Shown: positions 9,232-19,307 of the stretch, in pieces
Position numbering within the stretch: the stretch's first letter is position 1
Layout: every line of letters starts with the position of its first letter
NCBI RefSeq assembly: GCF_003813965.1
Contig: NZ_CP033896.1
Coordinates: forward strand, 2,108,001 to 2,172,000
Length of the DNA stretch: 64,000 bases
From: Corynebacterium choanae
GTDB lineage: Bacteria; Actinomycetota; Actinomycetes; Mycobacteriales; Mycobacteriaceae
Direction: 5' to 3'
Program-made: the position numbers and the translations under genes
The notes under the pieces: generated by a model
Seen by the model: the letters and a program-made list of their open reading frames with translations, nothing else
Told to the model about the DNA's origin: nothing
Databases searched by the model: none

Positions 9232-9906
9232 ATGGCCACCGTCATCACCAGGATCGCCACAGCTGCCGTTGCTACCGCTGTTGCTTTCGCCGGATTCACC
9301 CCAGCTGCCAATGCTGACCTTCTTGGCATCTTGGGCGGCGGAATTTCGATCTCAGCTGGTGAAGCTTCGGACTATGCCCCAAGTCAAGCTCGTGTAGTTT
9401 CCGCGACCAATACCACCCCGGTACTTGATAGCGACGACAACAGCCCCCTGGCTGCTGATCTTCGCGCCGAAACTGCACCCCGTTCTCGGGTTGACTTGCT
9501 GCAAGCAGACCTCCAAGGCGATTCGGAAGTGTGGGGCAACGATCTCTACCGCAGCCGCGCGCTGGAAATCGCTCGACTGGTCAATCGCCAGCGCGCCCGC
9601 AGCGGACAAAACCCGCTGCGGCTGGACACCAACAACTCCATCGCTGCCCAAGCTTGGGCAAACCACATGGCGGAAATGCACTGGTTTGCTCACGACCCGG
9701 GTACTCGGAAAGCAGAAATCATCGCACAACGCTTCGACATTGATGCGCCCGATACTGCCGCCCAACTCATCCGGCAATGGGAAGAATCCCCTGCTCACGC
9801 AGAAATTCTGCACACCGCAAAATTCAAGAGCATGGGTGTTGGCATCGCCCACGATCCAAAGACTGGCGAAGTCTACGGTGTAGTGCGGTTTAGCATCTAT
9901 TCCTAA
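9232..9906 (+). CDS. Secreted CAP (SCP/PR1)-domain protein
   Basis: A 224-residue exported protein. The ATG at 9232 is fixed by AAGGAG 7-8 bases upstream, and the product then begins with a signal peptide (ITRIATAAVATAVAFAG, cleavage near ANA). The C-terminal half (about 105-224) is a CAP domain: RLVNRQRARSGQNPL, AWANHMAEMHWFAHD with the metal-type histidines, and the W..SPAHAEIL motif, ending in GVVRFSIYS. Such domains occur in actinobacterial cell-envelope proteins; the exact activity is usually unknown. It is a single transcription unit with a long leader. Confidence 0.88.
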   Translation: MATVITRIATAAVATAVAFAGFTPAANADLLGILGGGISISAGEASDYAPSQARVVSATNTTPVLDSDDNSPLAADLRAETAPRSRVDLLQADLQGDSEVWGNDLYRSRALEIARLVNRQRARSGQNPLRLDTNNSIAAQAWANHMAEMHWFAHDPGTRKAEIIAQRFDIDAPDTAAQLIRQWEESPAHAEILHTAKFKSMGVGIAHDPKTGEVYGVVRFSIYS

Positions 9907-10424
9907 CCAAATACCACCCTCAAGGTGATCACCTAGTGCCCTATACAGGCGCGCGGGATGTGTGTTGTTAACTCATGCAAAACCTTTCAACCGCATCCCC
10001 GCGATCTGTGCCCCTGGGTGCCGCGGACTAATCCCAAACAGTGGCGTTGAACAGCACGCTGCTGACTGATGCCGGAGAGCACTCCACCCGGCCCTGGGGG
10101 CAGCACTAGGAATAACACAACTACAGACCGTACGACCTACGCAACATGGCGCCCGTGATTTTTTGTGCATGTTGCTGATACTTCTTTTCGTCGGTGTTCC
10201 GGCCCGTGATGGGTATTGACTCAGCAGTCCCCCGGTGTGTTCGATGCAGGATCGTAGTGTTAGCTGGCGCAGCTTATTTACCAAGCACGCAGCCATCAAC
10301 TACAAGTTCTTGAAAGCATGATGTTGGGAGCTGAAAACATTTCAAGAACCATATCCTCGCAGCAACGGATTGAACCACCGATGTGCGTGACGCATACCCA
10401 AAAACACACCGACGAAAAGAACAT

Positions 10425-10476
10425 CCAACCCCTTGCGATATCCCGCGAAACTGGTATCGCAAGGGGTTTTGGTTGG
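10425..10476 (+). terminator. Orphan terminator-like hairpin
   Basis: CCCCTTGCGATA (10429-10440) pairs perfectly with TATCGCAAGGGG (10455-10466), followed by TTTT on the plus strand. CCAACC and GGTTGG flank it and extend the pairing. The nearest plus-strand gene ends 520 bases upstream. Confidence 0.6.
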
Positions 10477-11015
10477 GTTAATGCCCGTTACACATGCCTG
10501 CCGCCCAGTGGCATCTTCAAGGATCCCCAAGACAACGGAATGAAACCCGACGCACGTCCCCCCTGCGACATCGCGTTCAGGGCATCGCACGAAAGTAGAT
10601 ACAACAGCACTGACCGGGCGTATAGATACAGAAAACATCCGTCTGCAAATAGTGTGCATCATCGCTCGACCCGCTGGCACAAGCGCTGTGCACAGCGTTG
10701 CCGCACGTCCTTGTTTCCCCTGACATCCCCGTACCCCTGGTGTGGATTGCTGTAGCGCAAACAGGAGAGATTGTAACTTCGCGGACTGTATGAGCGCCCA
10801 GAGAGATTCCCCACCGAGGTTTCCAAGGAAGCCTCAGCGTTGCATACCGAACCACAGGCACACATTGGCACAGCATGCAATAGTCCCTAATGAAAACCGC
10901 CAGCGCAGCAACTGCGGTAGTGCACCCAGGACAGGGACAGTGCATTGTCGTCAGGGATACCTGGTCACAGCGTCACCGTGCGGCCAAACTAAGAAAGCTA
11001 AAAAGTTTTGGGCAT

Positions 11016-11072
11016 GCGAAGAAGAGCAGCAGTTAGGTCCGCACCAAACGACCCTTACTGTGCTCTTCTCGC
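11016..11072. repeat. Long imperfect hairpin
   Basis: The arms GCGAAGAAGAGCAGCAGTTA and, reversed, GCGAGAAGAGCACAGTAAGG pair with two single-base bulges and few mismatches over about 24 bp, leaving a loop of only a few bases. No gene is adjacent on either strand. Its function is unknown. Confidence 0.5.
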
Positions 11073-11388
11073 TAAGAGCTTTGACGTTCCCATTCGTCTC
11101 AAGCTTGCGGTGTACGGCTATCCCCTGCTGACCCCGTTTTGAGGAAACGGAATGTATAGGATTCATCGCATCATTTCGCGTCTCCTATGCGGTGGTTTGA
11201 GGAGACCCCGTTGCTGTGGGTCACCACCAGAAACTCGGCGATGCGATAAACCAATACCAGCAGAAGCTTTCTGCCGTACGTCCCGTATTACTTTACCGAT
11301 CAAGACTGAAAAAATCTAGCAGGCAGACCCGTTACCAGCAAAAACACGCCGAAAATCCCGCGTTATCGTCCGTTACTACGGGCGAATG

Positions 11389-11438
11389 AAAAATTCGCAA
11401 CCGTGTGACCAGCGCAAAATCCGCAACTGTGGGCACAG
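11389..11438. repeat. Degenerate direct repeat (about 24 bases, two copies)
   Basis: Copies at 11389-11412 and 11415-11438 agree at about 18 of 24 positions (core AAAATNCGCAACNGTG). It lies downstream of the first lipid-kinase-like gene. Confidence 0.3.
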
Positions 11439-11509
11439 GTCAGACAATGGGGGTAGGAAAAGTCATCCTTTACCCCTTCAGTGATCATTCCCGGCAAAAT
11501 CCGGATACT

Positions 11510-12517
11510 TTACGGCGCCGGGACGATATACCGGCCAGCAGCAGGCACACACTTGACGTTGATGGGCGCGTAGAAAAGCGGCTCACCGTCGCCGTGTGCC
11601 TGCACGCCGAGATCCACCTCGATACGAGCTTCCCGGAATCGGTAGCTCGTCAGCCAAGAAATAGGATTGTGGTCGCCGTTGAGGAATTCATTGACCATCC
11701 GGATCTGTTTGTGGAGGGCGACGAGTTGCGTCATCGTCAGATCAAGCAGACCATCGTGATGATCAGCGCGAGGACAAATCGTGCGGCCGCCACCATACAT
11801 ACGGGTGTTGCCGACCGTTGCGATGAGCAAATCACGATCGATAGTTAAAAGCCCCTCCGGCGAAATCGGACCATCAAGATCGAGCCGTCGTTGCCTTGCC
11901 TCTTCGGAAAGATGCGGAATCTCCTGGGCGCCACGAAGCTCAATATGATAGCGATTCGGCTTCATCTTCAGCAGCCCTTGCATAAATGCGAGGGTAAATT
12001 TGTTTGGCCCTGGTGCCCAGCTCATATTTGATGCACGTTCAGCCATGTAGGAGTCCACACCACATGACAGCACAGACCCGAAATAGGCCTGCTCCCCTGC
12101 GTCGTTGGACACCAGCCCTAAATCGGTGGTGGTAACAAATCCTTCGGCAATCACATCCGCGGCCATGACCGGGTCGAATGGGATTCGCAGATGGCGGGCA
12201 GTATCATTACCGGAACCGGCAGGGATGATGCCGAGTGGAATACCGGTGGTGGCAGATTCTTGCAACGCCCGGTTGATCATGCCGTCGCCACCACAAACGA
12301 CGATGGCGTCAAAATCAAGGTCGTCGAGGGCTCGCTGAATGAGCCGTCCAGTGTCCGCGGCGGAAGCAGCGTTGAAAGCGATAGCTTCCACCCCGCGCCG
12401 TTGCAAACGTTGCAGTGCCACATCTGTAGTGTGGCGCGCAGAGCCATAGCCGGACCGGGGATTCGTAAGCAACGCTACGGTCCCGATCGGCTCATATCCG
12501 ATCGGATAGTCAGGCAT
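11510..12517 (-). CDS. Diacylglycerol/lipid kinase-like protein, paralogue 1
   Basis: 335 residues, DAGK catalytic family (YegS/DgkB/BmrU type). These enzymes phosphorylate diacylglycerol or related lipids at the inner face of the membrane. Key motifs are LLTNPRSGYGSA (11-26 region), the nucleotide-binding GGDGM (76-80) and PAGSGNDTARHL (99-110). The C-terminal half carries the beta-sandwich region with CPRADHHDGLLDLT. TAGGAG precedes the ATG. Two paralogues with the same N-terminus and the same ending (IVPAP) follow upstream in tandem. Substrate is not shown; a role in phosphatidic acid recycling or glycolipid synthesis is inferred. Confidence 0.87.
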   Translation of the reverse strand: MPDYPIGYEPIGTVALLTNPRSGYGSARHTTDVALQRLQRRGVEAIAFNAASAADTGRLIQRALDDLDFDAIVVCGGDGMINRALQESATTGIPLGIIPAGSGNDTARHLRIPFDPVMAADVIAEGFVTTTDLGLVSNDAGEQAYFGSVLSCGVDSYMAERASNMSWAPGPNKFTLAFMQGLLKMKPNRYHIELRGAQEIPHLSEEARQRRLDLDGPISPEGLLTIDRDLLIATVGNTRMYGGGRTICPRADHHDGLLDLTMTQLVALHKQIRMVNEFLNGDHNPISWLTSYRFREARIEVDLGVQAHGDGEPLFYAPINVKCVPAAGRYIVPAP

Positions 12518-13739
12518 GACTGGCTCCTACAACAACTACACGAATTCTGGGGTCGCGGCCTTACCGGCTTGCTTCAAGGTGAAACCTGCAGCAAACTTGG
12601 TGGCCTTATAAGGCTTGCAGCGAATGATCAGTTCGCCACATTCCATCACCGGATTTCCACGCCTGCAGGCCGAAGCAAGGCTACAACGGCGTGAACAAAC
12701 GATGTTACTGTACTTCCAAATGTATCCGTGCGCGCTAAAAACACCAGGATTCACAAGTGCAATCCCGGCGCAAACACGGCAACAGCAGACGAGCATAAAT
12801 CACCGTACGGCTACTTGCTCCCGCTACTCACAGCACCTGTTGGCGCCGGTGAAAGCAGAATCACTTCGCTAACCAACGGTGTTCCACCATGCGATTGTCA
12901 GCATGGATTGCAAGACCCGGATTGCCCACAAGTCCTGGAAGGACAGCAGCACAAAGAGACTATGGAAGTTTTCAGGAGCAAGGTTACCAGCGCCAAAAAA
13001 GTGACATAGGCTACTAGCCCCCAAAACCAAGAAACCGATTCTCTGTTTGTGACACTACCTTTGTACCTAAACAAATAAGGTATTCCAACTAAAGCCCACA
13101 TCCAGCAACAACGTTTCCCGCGATGAACAGTACAGATAACCTCAACGCGGCTCATCGGGATCGACCCGGCGCCAAATAGATAGCATGTGTGCTGGGGTTA
13201 TTGCGTCAAAAGAACATACCTTGCCCTGGCCTGCAGCCACGGGATCGCATTCCCCCCAAAACAGGGGAACTTCCAAAATGATCAAAAATGAGCGGCACCC
13301 GCCCAGGAATAGTCGGCCCCAATCCGCCCGTAAGCCATATCCAGGCGCAATGCTCGAACACACGCAACTCCAGTATTTGGCTGCAGCCCTTTCCCGTCGC
13401 AACAACGCAGCAACACCGCGGAACACTTCGGCGCGGGATCACACCACTCACCTGTGAGTGATAGACGGATCCACTCACCCCAGACAAGCAAGCTGCCGCA
13501 AGCGGCAAATTCGACCGCTTACCGCGATAGCTGCTTCTCACCCGGTCAATGATCTGCAGAATGATCCCCTTGCTGCCCCTAGGAAACCACATTAAATGCA
13601 GCAAAACCCGGGTAATGCTCAATGCATTACCCGGGTTACTGTGGTGAAGATATAACACCCCACATGCTGTCGGTGCAACGGTTCGAGCCGAGCCAAGAGG
13701 AGCTACAGGTATCCGCACCTCACAGCCAGCCACCATGTC
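12518..13739. other. Spacer between lipid-kinase paralogues 1 and 2
   Basis: About 1.2 kb. Apart from the terminator at 13605-13637, no gene, family or repeat is recognised on either strand. The promoter of paralogue 1 should lie at its left end. Confidence 0.5.
13605..13637 (-). terminator. Terminator of lipid-kinase paralogue 2
   Basis: A perfect 14-bp stem AACCCGGGTAATGC / GCATTACCCGGGTT with loop TCAAT. Read on the minus strand it is followed by TTTTGC, about 100 bases after the stop of the gene ending at 13740. Confidence 0.85.
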
Positions 13740-14747
13740 TTAAGGCGCAGGAACTATAAACCGTCCTGCTGCCGGCACCGCCTCCACGGTAAAGGGGTTG
13801 ACCAACATCGGTTCGCCGTCGCCATGGGCTGGAATGTCCACATCGCTAAACACTGTTGCTCGTTGGCATTGATAGCTTGTCACCCATGGAATATTGGCGT
13901 GGTCGCCGCGCACAAAAGCAGGTGCCTGGAAAATACCTGGAACAATCGCCTCATCTTCAATGATGGTGAGATCCAGCAGGCCGTCGTGATGATCAGCTTG
14001 CGGGCAAATAATCTTCCCCGCACCATAGCTGCGCGTGTTACCGAAGGAAGCGAAATACATGGTGCGCTCCAGAACTAGCTTGCCACCCTCTTCAACCACC
14101 CCGTCACGAACTTCCATTCGCAGGCGATCCTCCGTCGACAGATGCGGAAGAGTGTGCACACCTTCCAACTCGATACGGAATTTGTGACTCTGGAACCGGG
14201 CTAGCCCCTCCAAGATGGCGACGTGGAACTTACTCGGCCCACGCACCCAGTTGTATTCCGAGGCGCGTGCCGTCCAATATGCGTCTTGTCCACATGACAA
14301 CACAGAAGCAAACCACATCGACTGGCCTGCCTCATTAGTAATCAAACCAAGATCAGTAGTGGTGACAAACCCGTCAGCAATCACATCTGCTGCAGCAGCG
14401 GGATCGAAAGGGATCCGCAGATGGCGGCCGGTGTCATTACCCGATCCAGCAGGAACAATACCGATTGGAATGCCAGTGTTCGCAGTTTCCTGCAACACTT
14501 TGTTGAGCATCCCGTCGCCACCACAAACAGCAATCGCATCGAAGTCCAGATCGGCGAGTGCCCGCTGCAGAATCCTGCCGGTATCCTCCGGTGACGTAGC
14601 GTTAAACGCAATGGCATTCACGCCGCGCTTGTCAAATACTTCAAGCGCAAGTTCGGTGGCGTGACGAGCAGATCCCCGCCCTGAGCGGGGATTCGTCAAA
14701 AGCGCTACTGTCCCCACTGGCTCAAAGCCGATGGGATAATTCGGCAT
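13740..14747 (-). CDS. Diacylglycerol/lipid kinase-like protein, paralogue 2
   Basis: 335 residues from the ATG at 14747, which has AAGGAG 7-8 bases upstream and aligns with paralogue 1 (MPNYPIGFEPVGTV against MPDYPIGYEPIGTV). The frame is open upstream but those starts do not match. Motifs NPRSGRGSARH, GGDGM and PAGSGNDTGRHL are intact, and the C-terminal CPQADHHDGLLDLT is conserved. It is monocistronic, with its own terminator. It probably arose by duplication of the neighbour; whether substrate or regulation differs cannot be told. Confidence 0.87.
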   Translation of the reverse strand: MPNYPIGFEPVGTVALLTNPRSGRGSARHATELALEVFDKRGVNAIAFNATSPEDTGRILQRALADLDFDAIAVCGGDGMLNKVLQETANTGIPIGIVPAGSGNDTGRHLRIPFDPAAAADVIADGFVTTTDLGLITNEAGQSMWFASVLSCGQDAYWTARASEYNWVRGPSKFHVAILEGLARFQSHKFRIELEGVHTLPHLSTEDRLRMEVRDGVVEEGGKLVLERTMYFASFGNTRSYGAGKIICPQADHHDGLLDLTIIEDEAIVPGIFQAPAFVRGDHANIPWVTSYQCQRATVFSDVDIPAHGDGEPMLVNPFTVEAVPAAGRFIVPAP

Positions 14748-15783
14748 GGACTGACTCCTTGCTTCCACTGGCACCGTCATGGCCGGGTTCCTTCTCATAC
14801 TCGCCACCAGACAAGTGGCCGGTGTGGGATCTCATTGCTGCAATTGAGCGAACACCAAGGCAATGATATTACCTGAGGATCGATCGGTTGCAGCTGAAAA
14901 CCCATGTCAATTTCACGCTGTGTGATGGGAATTAATTAATGGTGCACAGTTGCTATGCGCCACACGATCGCACGACTACTGATTTACAGCTGCCAGAAAC
15001 GGTGATTCACGGCCGGCAGCGAGGACAATCGCCACTTCGACACATCTTGGCAACCGCTTGGCGATCGTCGCGTGAACGTGCGCTTGTCTCGCACCTTCCA
15101 GTCACGGGATCCGATCAGCGGCGCCATGGGTCTGTACGAGAACCTTTTTCGCACCGTATCCGGTGTTCTAGGGGAAGCTTAGCAGCGGAAATCGGGGGTA
15201 AAATGCTCACTACCCCGCAAACAATGAAACACATTCATCGTTTTCTTCAATGAACTCTTCCCAGCTCAGAGGGAAGATTACCCTTAGCACCACCGAATGA
15301 ATTTCCAATTGCGCTGCTAGAGCGGCGATAGGCTGAAAGCCCGCCTGGGGCAAGCATCCATCGTCTGGCGGGATACACCAGGCCGCGTCATTTCAGTTAG
15401 CGAAAGAAACGTATTCTCTCCGCACCAACCGCGGGGGCATTGAAACCATAACCTGCATGATGACTCCGCGCCCATCGCTACCGCAAACGCCGACACACGC
15501 CGGCAGCTTTCCAGGGATTTTCCGTGTTTACAGCCCAATAACCGGCGCAGAACCAGCGGCCAGTGAATGACTAGTGTCAATTAATTGGTCTGACAACCTT
15601 AAGGTATGGATGGCCACCGTGGCGGGTTTACCGCTAGCACCGTCGCCGTTTGATGCCGAACAACAACAAGCAACACCGCACGATGAGAACAACGGCCACA
15701 GCTTCCCTGCAGGTGGCCAGTCCCTTAATGCACCCACCAGCCGCATAATAATGCTGGCAACCTGTAGTCAACTGGTAGGTTTC
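14748..15783. other. Spacer between lipid-kinase paralogues 2 and 3
   Basis: About 1.0 kb without a credible gene. It has AT-rich patches (AATTAATTAAT near 14932, TCAATTAATTGG near 15579) and a long imperfect hairpin at 15707-15767. Confidence 0.5.
15707..15767 (-). repeat. Imperfect hairpin downstream of paralogue 3
   Basis: Two 25-base arms (15707-15731 and 15743-15767) pair at 17 positions in register (outer part CTNCAGGTNGCCAG, inner ATGC) around an 11-base loop. It sits 17 bases past the stop of the gene ending at 15784, so a terminator role is possible, but there is no T run. Confidence 0.4.
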
Positions 15784-16818
15784 CTACGGAGCAGGAACGA
15801 TAAATCGGGCAGCAGCCGGCACCGACTCGATAGTCACCGGCAGCTGTAACGATAATGCCCCATCAGCGAACACTTCCGCCGGCTGGCTTGTCCCCTCATG
15901 ATCTTCCACCAAACTCACCGTTGCCTTCTTGCACCGGTAGGTGGAAATAAACTCATAATCCAAATGGCTACCCGACCGGAACCCTAAAAATGCCTGCAAG
16001 ACACCGATTTTATTGGCATTTTCCACAATCGTGACATCAAGTGCATCGTCGTGAGTATCCGCCCGGGGACACACAAGAAGACCGCCTGCATAGTGGCGCA
16101 TATTGCCGAACGCAGCAAAATTGATGGCTCGCTCCAGCACCAAATGCCCATCATCGAGCGGCGTGTACTGTCCATCGCGAGCAATCCGAATCTCCCGGGC
16201 AGTCTCATCGATAAACGGCACCTCCCCCAAACCGCTAAATTCGATCCGATACGTTTTCGGCTGCAGCATCATAAATTCACCGAAAGCCGCAAGTGTCGCA
16301 CCAAGCTGGCGCCGCAGCTTTCGACTGATCAACCGTGGTCGATTATCAGGATCAAACGAGGTACAAGCAGCAGTACCGAAATAGGACACATTCCCGGCAG
16401 CATCAGAGAGCTTGCCCAAATCGACGGTGGTCGTAAACCCCTCGTAAATCACATCGGCAGCCGCTGCAGGAGTCGTTGGCAACCGGAACTGGCGGGCAAA
16501 ATCATTACTAATCCCAGCCGGAATCATCCCCACCGGCACACTGCTCTCAGCGGTTTCCTGCAAGACCGCATTAATGGAAGCATCACCGCCAACCACCACA
16601 ATCGCGTCATAGTCGGCGTCGACAAGCTCCCGCACAATACGTTGAGTATCTGCAAGATCAACCCCTTGATAGGAGTCAACATCCACACCAAGCTCTTCAA
16701 ACCGAGCAAGAGCCTCTTCGGTAACGTGCCGAACTACCCCTGAACCGACAGTCGGGGTCGACACCACTGCTACAAAACCAATCGTTTCATAGCCGATGGC
16801 ATATTCGGGCATATTCAT
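15784..16818 (-). CDS. Diacylglycerol/lipid kinase-like protein, paralogue 3, altered active-site motifs
   Basis: 344 residues from the ATG at 16818, which has GAGGAG about 6 bases upstream. It is clearly homologous to the two downstream paralogues (PEYAIGYETIGFVAVV at the N-terminus, IVPAP at the end). The key motifs differ: the N-terminal NPRSG is replaced by TPTVGSG, GGDGM by GGDAS (77-81) and GSGND by GISND (102-106). The C-terminal CPRADTHDDALDVT also diverges from HHDGLLDLT. The loss of the last Gly of GGDG suggests reduced or changed activity; a regulatory or pseudokinase role is possible. This is inference from motif comparison only. Confidence 0.8.
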   Translation of the reverse strand: MNMPEYAIGYETIGFVAVVSTPTVGSGVVRHVTEEALARFEELGVDVDSYQGVDLADTQRIVRELVDADYDAIVVVGGDASINAVLQETAESSVPVGMIPAGISNDFARQFRLPTTPAAAADVIYEGFTTTVDLGKLSDAAGNVSYFGTAACTSFDPDNRPRLISRKLRRQLGATLAAFGEFMMLQPKTYRIEFSGLGEVPFIDETAREIRIARDGQYTPLDDGHLVLERAINFAAFGNMRHYAGGLLVCPRADTHDDALDVTIVENANKIGVLQAFLGFRSGSHLDYEFISTYRCKKATVSLVEDHEGTSQPAEVFADGALSLQLPVTIESVPAAARFIVPAP

Positions 16819-17190
16819 GAAAGCTCCTCGACGAATCGCGCTCAGTGCCGCCCCACTCGGCTGCAGCATGCACCTCACTGGATACTTCTGTCAACCAACA
16901 GCAACACAACAACGCCAGTCTATCAGCTGCAATATCTATCCGTCGTCCATGCCCGGCAAGCCAACTGCAGCAATTGCCTCACATCCTGCGCCCGGGTTCG
17001 CACCTTGGCACCAAATGCTATTGTGCAGGCCACACAGCTCAGTGTGGGAAAGCAACACGGTGGCAGCGGATACCTTTCCGCTGCCACCGTGCAGTAAGCA
17101 TCACTGCCAAAAATTCCCTCAACGCGTCATCGTCGAACACGCCAGTAAATATCTGGGGTGAGGCGAGGTTACCCATCGGATACGGTGCAC
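16819..17190. other. Region between paralogue 3 and lepA
   Basis: About 370 bases. It holds the lepA terminator (17056-17091) and presumably the promoter of the lipid-kinase paralogue; nothing else is recognised. Confidence 0.5.
17056..17091 (-). terminator. Terminator of lepA
   Basis: A perfect 15-bp stem CACGGTGGCAGCGGA / TCCGCTGCCACCGTG with a 6-base loop, 100 bases past the lepA stop. On the minus strand it is followed by TTGCTTT. Confidence 0.85.
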
Positions 17191-19038
17191 TTATTTCTCA
17201 TCGGTAGACAATGCTGCAACGAACGCTTCCTGCGGCACCGACACGTTACCGATCGACTTCATCCGCTTCTTGCCTTCTTTCTGCTTTTCCAGCAGTTTAC
17301 GTTTCCGGGAGATGTCGCCGCCATAACACTTGGCCAGCACATCCTTGCGGAGAGCGCGAATGTTTTCACGAGCGATGATCTTCGACCCAATAGCCGCCTG
17401 CACCGGAACTTCGAACTGCTGGCGCGGGATAAGATCTTTCAACTTCACAGTCATCTTGTTGCCATACCACTGAGCATTATCCCGGTGCACAATTGCCGAG
17501 AACGCATCAACTGGATCGCCTTGCAGCAAAATATCGACCTTCACCAGATCAGCCTGCTGCTCACCGGCCTCTTCATAGTTCAGCGACGCATATCCCCGGG
17601 TGCGAGACTTCAACATGTCGAAGAAGTCGAAAATAATCTCACCCAACGGCATGGTGTAGCGCAGCTCAACACGATCTTCCGACAGATAATCCATGCCACC
17701 CATTTGACCGCGCTTCGACTGGCACAACTCCATGGTGGTGCCAACGAATTCTGCAGGAACAATAATTGTGGTTTTCACAATCGGCTCCCACACTTCACGG
17801 GGACGTCCCGCTGGCCAGTCGGATGGGTTGTGCACAGTTAGCTCTTCACCTGATTCGGTGATAACCCGATAGCTCACCGAAGGTGCGGTAGAGATGAGAT
17901 CCAAATCGAATTCGCGCTGCAACCGGTCTCGGGTGATCTCCATGTGCAGCAGCCCAAGGAAACCACAGCGGAAGCCGAAACCAAGCGCCACTGAAGTTTC
18001 CGGTTCGAAGGTGAGCGCCGCGTCGTTAAGCTGCAACTTCTGGAGTGCGTCACGCAGATCGGGATAGTCTGCTTGACTGATCGGAAACAGGCCTGAATAC
18101 ACCATCGGCTTTGGCTCTTCGTAGCCTTTCAACGGCGCTGCAGCCCCTTTGGACGCCCAAGTGACCGTGTCGCCGACTTTCGATTGGCGAACATCCTTAA
18201 CACCGGTGATGAGATAACCCACTTCACCAGGACCAAGCCCGGCGCACTTCTTCGGTGTCGGAGAAACAATACCGATCTCCAACAGTTCGTGAGTTGCCCC
18301 CGTCGACATCATCTGGATTTTTTGACGCGGGACTAACTTGCCGTCCACCATCCTGATATAGGTCACCACACCCCGATAAGTGTCGTAGACCGAGTCGAAA
18401 ATCATGGCACGCGCTGGCGCATCCTCACCAGCCTCGGAATGTGGTGGCGGCACAAGTTCGCACACCTTGTCCAACAATTCCCGCACACCTTCACCGGTTT
18501 TCCCAGAAACCCGCAGCACCTCTTCAGGTTCGCAGCCGATAATGTGCGCGATCTCTTCCGAATATTTTTCCGGATCTGCGGCCGGCAGATCAATCTTGTT
18601 GAGAACTGGAATGATCTCCAGATCATTCTCCATCGCCAAATACAGGTTGGCTAGTGTTTGTGCTTCGATACCTTGTGCCGCATCCACCAGCAGGATGGCA
18701 CCTTCACAGGCTTCCAGTGCACGGGAAACCTCGTAGGTGAAGTCCACGTGACCTGGCGTGTCAATCAAATGCATGACGATCTCTTCGCCAGCATGTTTCC
18801 CAGTAGTTGGCGTCCACGGCAGACGAACGTTTTGCGCCTTGATAGTAATCCCGCGTTCACGCTCAATATCCATGTTGTCGAGATACTGATCGCGCATGTC
18901 TCGCTGATCGACCACCCCGGTAAGCTGCAGAATGCGGTCAGCTAGCGTGGATTTACCGTGGTCGATGTGCGCGATAATGCAGAAGTTTCGGATCTGTTGC
19001 GGGTCCGTAAACGTCGTTTCGGCAAGATTGTTGGCCAT
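17191..19038 (-). CDS. lepA: Elongation factor 4 (LepA), ribosome back-translocating GTPase
   Basis: A 615-residue translational GTPase. The P-loop is AHIDHGKST, followed by RERGITIKA (switch I), DTPGHVDF (G3) and NKIDLP (G4). The LepA-specific C-terminal domain is present ([34 protein letters not shown]). The ATG at 19038 gives the usual corynebacterial length and N-terminus ([23 protein letters not shown]); an ATG at 19068 is in frame but has no better binding site. LepA acts on the ribosome under stress. The gene is divergent from the PemK-like gene, as in mycobacteria. Confidence 0.97.
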   Translation of the reverse strand: MANNLAETTFTDPQQIRNFCIIAHIDHGKSTLADRILQLTGVVDQRDMRDQYLDNMDIERERGITIKAQNVRLPWTPTTGKHAGEEIVMHLIDTPGHVDFTYEVSRALEACEGAILLVDAAQGIEAQTLANLYLAMENDLEIIPVLNKIDLPAADPEKYSEEIAHIIGCEPEEVLRVSGKTGEGVRELLDKVCELVPPPHSEAGEDAPARAMIFDSVYDTYRGVVTYIRMVDGKLVPRQKIQMMSTGATHELLEIGIVSPTPKKCAGLGPGEVGYLITGVKDVRQSKVGDTVTWASKGAAAPLKGYEEPKPMVYSGLFPISQADYPDLRDALQKLQLNDAALTFEPETSVALGFGFRCGFLGLLHMEITRDRLQREFDLDLISTAPSVSYRVITESGEELTVHNPSDWPAGRPREVWEPIVKTTIIVPAEFVGTTMELCQSKRGQMGGMDYLSEDRVELRYTMPLGEIIFDFFDMLKSRTRGYASLNYEEAGEQQADLVKVDILLQGDPVDAFSAIVHRDNAQWYGNKMTVKLKDLIPRQQFEVPVQAAIGSKIIARENIRALRKDVLAKCYGGDISRKRKLLEKQKEGKKRMKSIGNVSVPQEAFVAALSTDEK

Positions 19039-19294
19039 GGGTGTGCTTACGCCATACCTTTCATACAAGGGTGAAATCGATAAGTGACATTACCCTAAAT
19101 GCAGCGTGCGGGCTCATCTGTGGGTATATGCAGGGATCACCTGCTGCCAGGATAGGCCGGATCCTGTTCCTGGGGCCGACGACCACCCGAAATAGTGGCG
19201 ACGCGAGTACAACTCGCCCCCTCGAGAACACCACAGGGCACCCTTCCGCTGTTATTCGGCTGGCAACCAATAGTTACGCGAATCGGTCACAGAC

Positions 19295-19300
19295 TAGAAT
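19295..19300 (+). promoter_or_regulatory. -10 box for PemK-like gene (leaderless)
   Basis: TAGAAT ends 7 bases before the ATG at 19308, and there is no ribosome binding site. Transcription probably starts at or next to the start codon. Confidence 0.6.
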
Positions 19301-19307
19301 TCCCACC

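Larger units (their letters stand above)
9907..11509. other. 1.6 kb region without a credible gene
   Basis: No reading frame here shows a family, good codon pattern or binding site. It contains a perfect palindrome AGGTGATCACCT (9932-9943), two long hairpins listed separately (10425-10476, 11016-11072) and a degenerate direct repeat (11389-11438). It could hold non-coding RNA or be decayed sequence. Confidence 0.5.
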
